Shown here piece after piece: positions 63,686 through 64,000 of a DNA stretch of 64,000 nucleotides. A program made the position numbers and the translations under genes. The DNA is taken from contig NC_010575.1 in NCBI RefSeq assembly GCF_000165395.2, positions 1,287,001 to 1,351,000 on the forward strand, written 5' to 3'. Below the pieces are notes generated by a model. That model was not told the origin of the DNA and ran no database searches. It saw only the letters and a program-made list of their open reading frames with translations. Positions within the stretch are counted from its first letter, which is position 1, and every line of letters starts with the position of its first letter. This DNA is from Babesia bovis T2Bo (lineage: Eukaryota; Apicomplexa; Aconoidasida; Piroplasmida; Babesiidae).

Positions 63686-64000
63686 TTATAGCAAGTCGTC
63701 ATTACGATTTGGGGTTATACCGCCCAAGCTCGATTCAACCGGTAGCTTGTCCACTTTAGACAGTTGTATCTGGAATGCGGGAACCTGTAGGTAGCCACAG
63801 GAACAACGACGACCGTGCCAGCAGTAAAAGCCTAACTTCGCTGAACAGCGCCTGTTTTTGCATATAATCTTCCCCGACTGGCCGTCAACATCAACCATCC
63901 AGTCCATAGGCTCTACAAATACACTGCTGCAGGGTTCTGTATTGCCTATAGTATCTCCAGGTACATGCGGTATGACGTTCTGGGCATAGAATAGAGTCTG
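63686..64000 (-). CDS. YVH1: YVH1/DUSP12-like phosphatase, C-terminal zinc domain (partial)
   Basis: Minus-strand gene cut by the right edge; only the C-terminal 104 codons are in the window, stop at 63686. The visible part is the YVH1/DUSP12 zinc-binding domain: PCSSVFVEPMDWM, GKIICKNRRCSAKLG, CWHGRRCSCG and PAFQIQLSKVD. In yeast this domain releases Mrt4 from pre-60S ribosomes; the phosphatase part lies outside. The stop is 29 bp from the convergent PPCS stop. Confidence 0.9.
   Translation of the reverse strand, partial: QTLFYAQNVIPHVPGDTIGNTEPCSSVFVEPMDWMVDVDGQSGKIICKNRRCSAKLGFYCWHGRRCSCGYLQVPAFQIQLSKVDKLPVESSLGGITPNRNDDLL

Noticed and set aside
1..64000. tRNA, rRNA, snRNA, CRISPR arrays and transposons
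   Set aside because: I looked for tRNA B-box-like sequences, snRNA signature sequences, direct spaced repeats and transposase frames and recognised none. A covariance-model search would be the decisive test.

Overview
This is a window of nuclear chromosome from a piroplasm (Apicomplexa), most consistent with Babesia bovis or a very close relative. The strongest evidence is a head-to-head pair of variant erythrocyte surface antigen genes (ves1-alpha-like on the minus strand, ves1-beta-like on the plus strand) around a nested, quasi-palindromic intergenic promoter at 22316-22607. Supporting evidence is the very compact layout, with genes on both strands, often tens of bases apart, and interrupted by tiny 33-38 bp GT-AG introns. 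There are also apicomplexan-type genes such as a CPSF30-YTH fusion and a plastid/mitochondrial uS9 with a long leader. Gene models below were spliced by hand from frame continuity, GT/AG sites and family similarity; exon limits are given in the entries.

Left arm (1-18000): a large disordered protein of unknown function, a trithorax/MLL-like SET methyltransferase, spliceosomal SmB, mitochondrial Lon, an Nsp1/Nup62 nucleoporin, RNA polymerase II subunit RPB4, a PCID2/Thp1 TREX-2 subunit and an RRP7-like rRNA-processing protein. Centre (18073-26589): the ves1 pair. Its members are the infected-erythrocyte surface antigens responsible for antigenic variation and adhesion. Both copies look full length and unbroken.

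Middle arm (26590-43150): an ABHD17-like acyl-protein hydrolase with a myristoylation signal, a CxxC-less ER thioredoxin-fold protein ending in HDEL, mRNA capping guanylyltransferase, an ABC1-kinase/beta-lactamase-like fusion, PP1 phosphatase, a possible Arg-rich small gene, an Mpe1/RBBP6 RING protein and a coiled-coil protein of unknown function. Right arm (43152-64000): organellar uS9, NOP53, RPC8 (Pol III), an mL43-type mitochondrial ribosomal protein, a ubiquitin protease, proteasome receptor Rpn13, a membrane J-protein, a two-TM protein, a FANCJ/BRIP1-like helicase, SF3B4, uracil-DNA glycosylase, CPSF30-YTH, proteasome chaperone UMP1, ribosomal P2, phosphopantothenoylcysteine synthetase and the 3' part of a YVH1/DUSP12 phosphatase running off the right edge.

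Apart from ves1, this is a housekeeping region rich in RNA metabolism (capping, splicing, 3'-end formation, Pol II/III, ribosome assembly) and ubiquitin/proteasome genes. No rRNA, tRNA, CRISPR array or transposon was recognised. The most unusual signals are in the ves1 locus: every intron is phase 1, several ves1-beta introns carry palindromes resembling those of the shared promoter, and they share one 3' splice-site motif.
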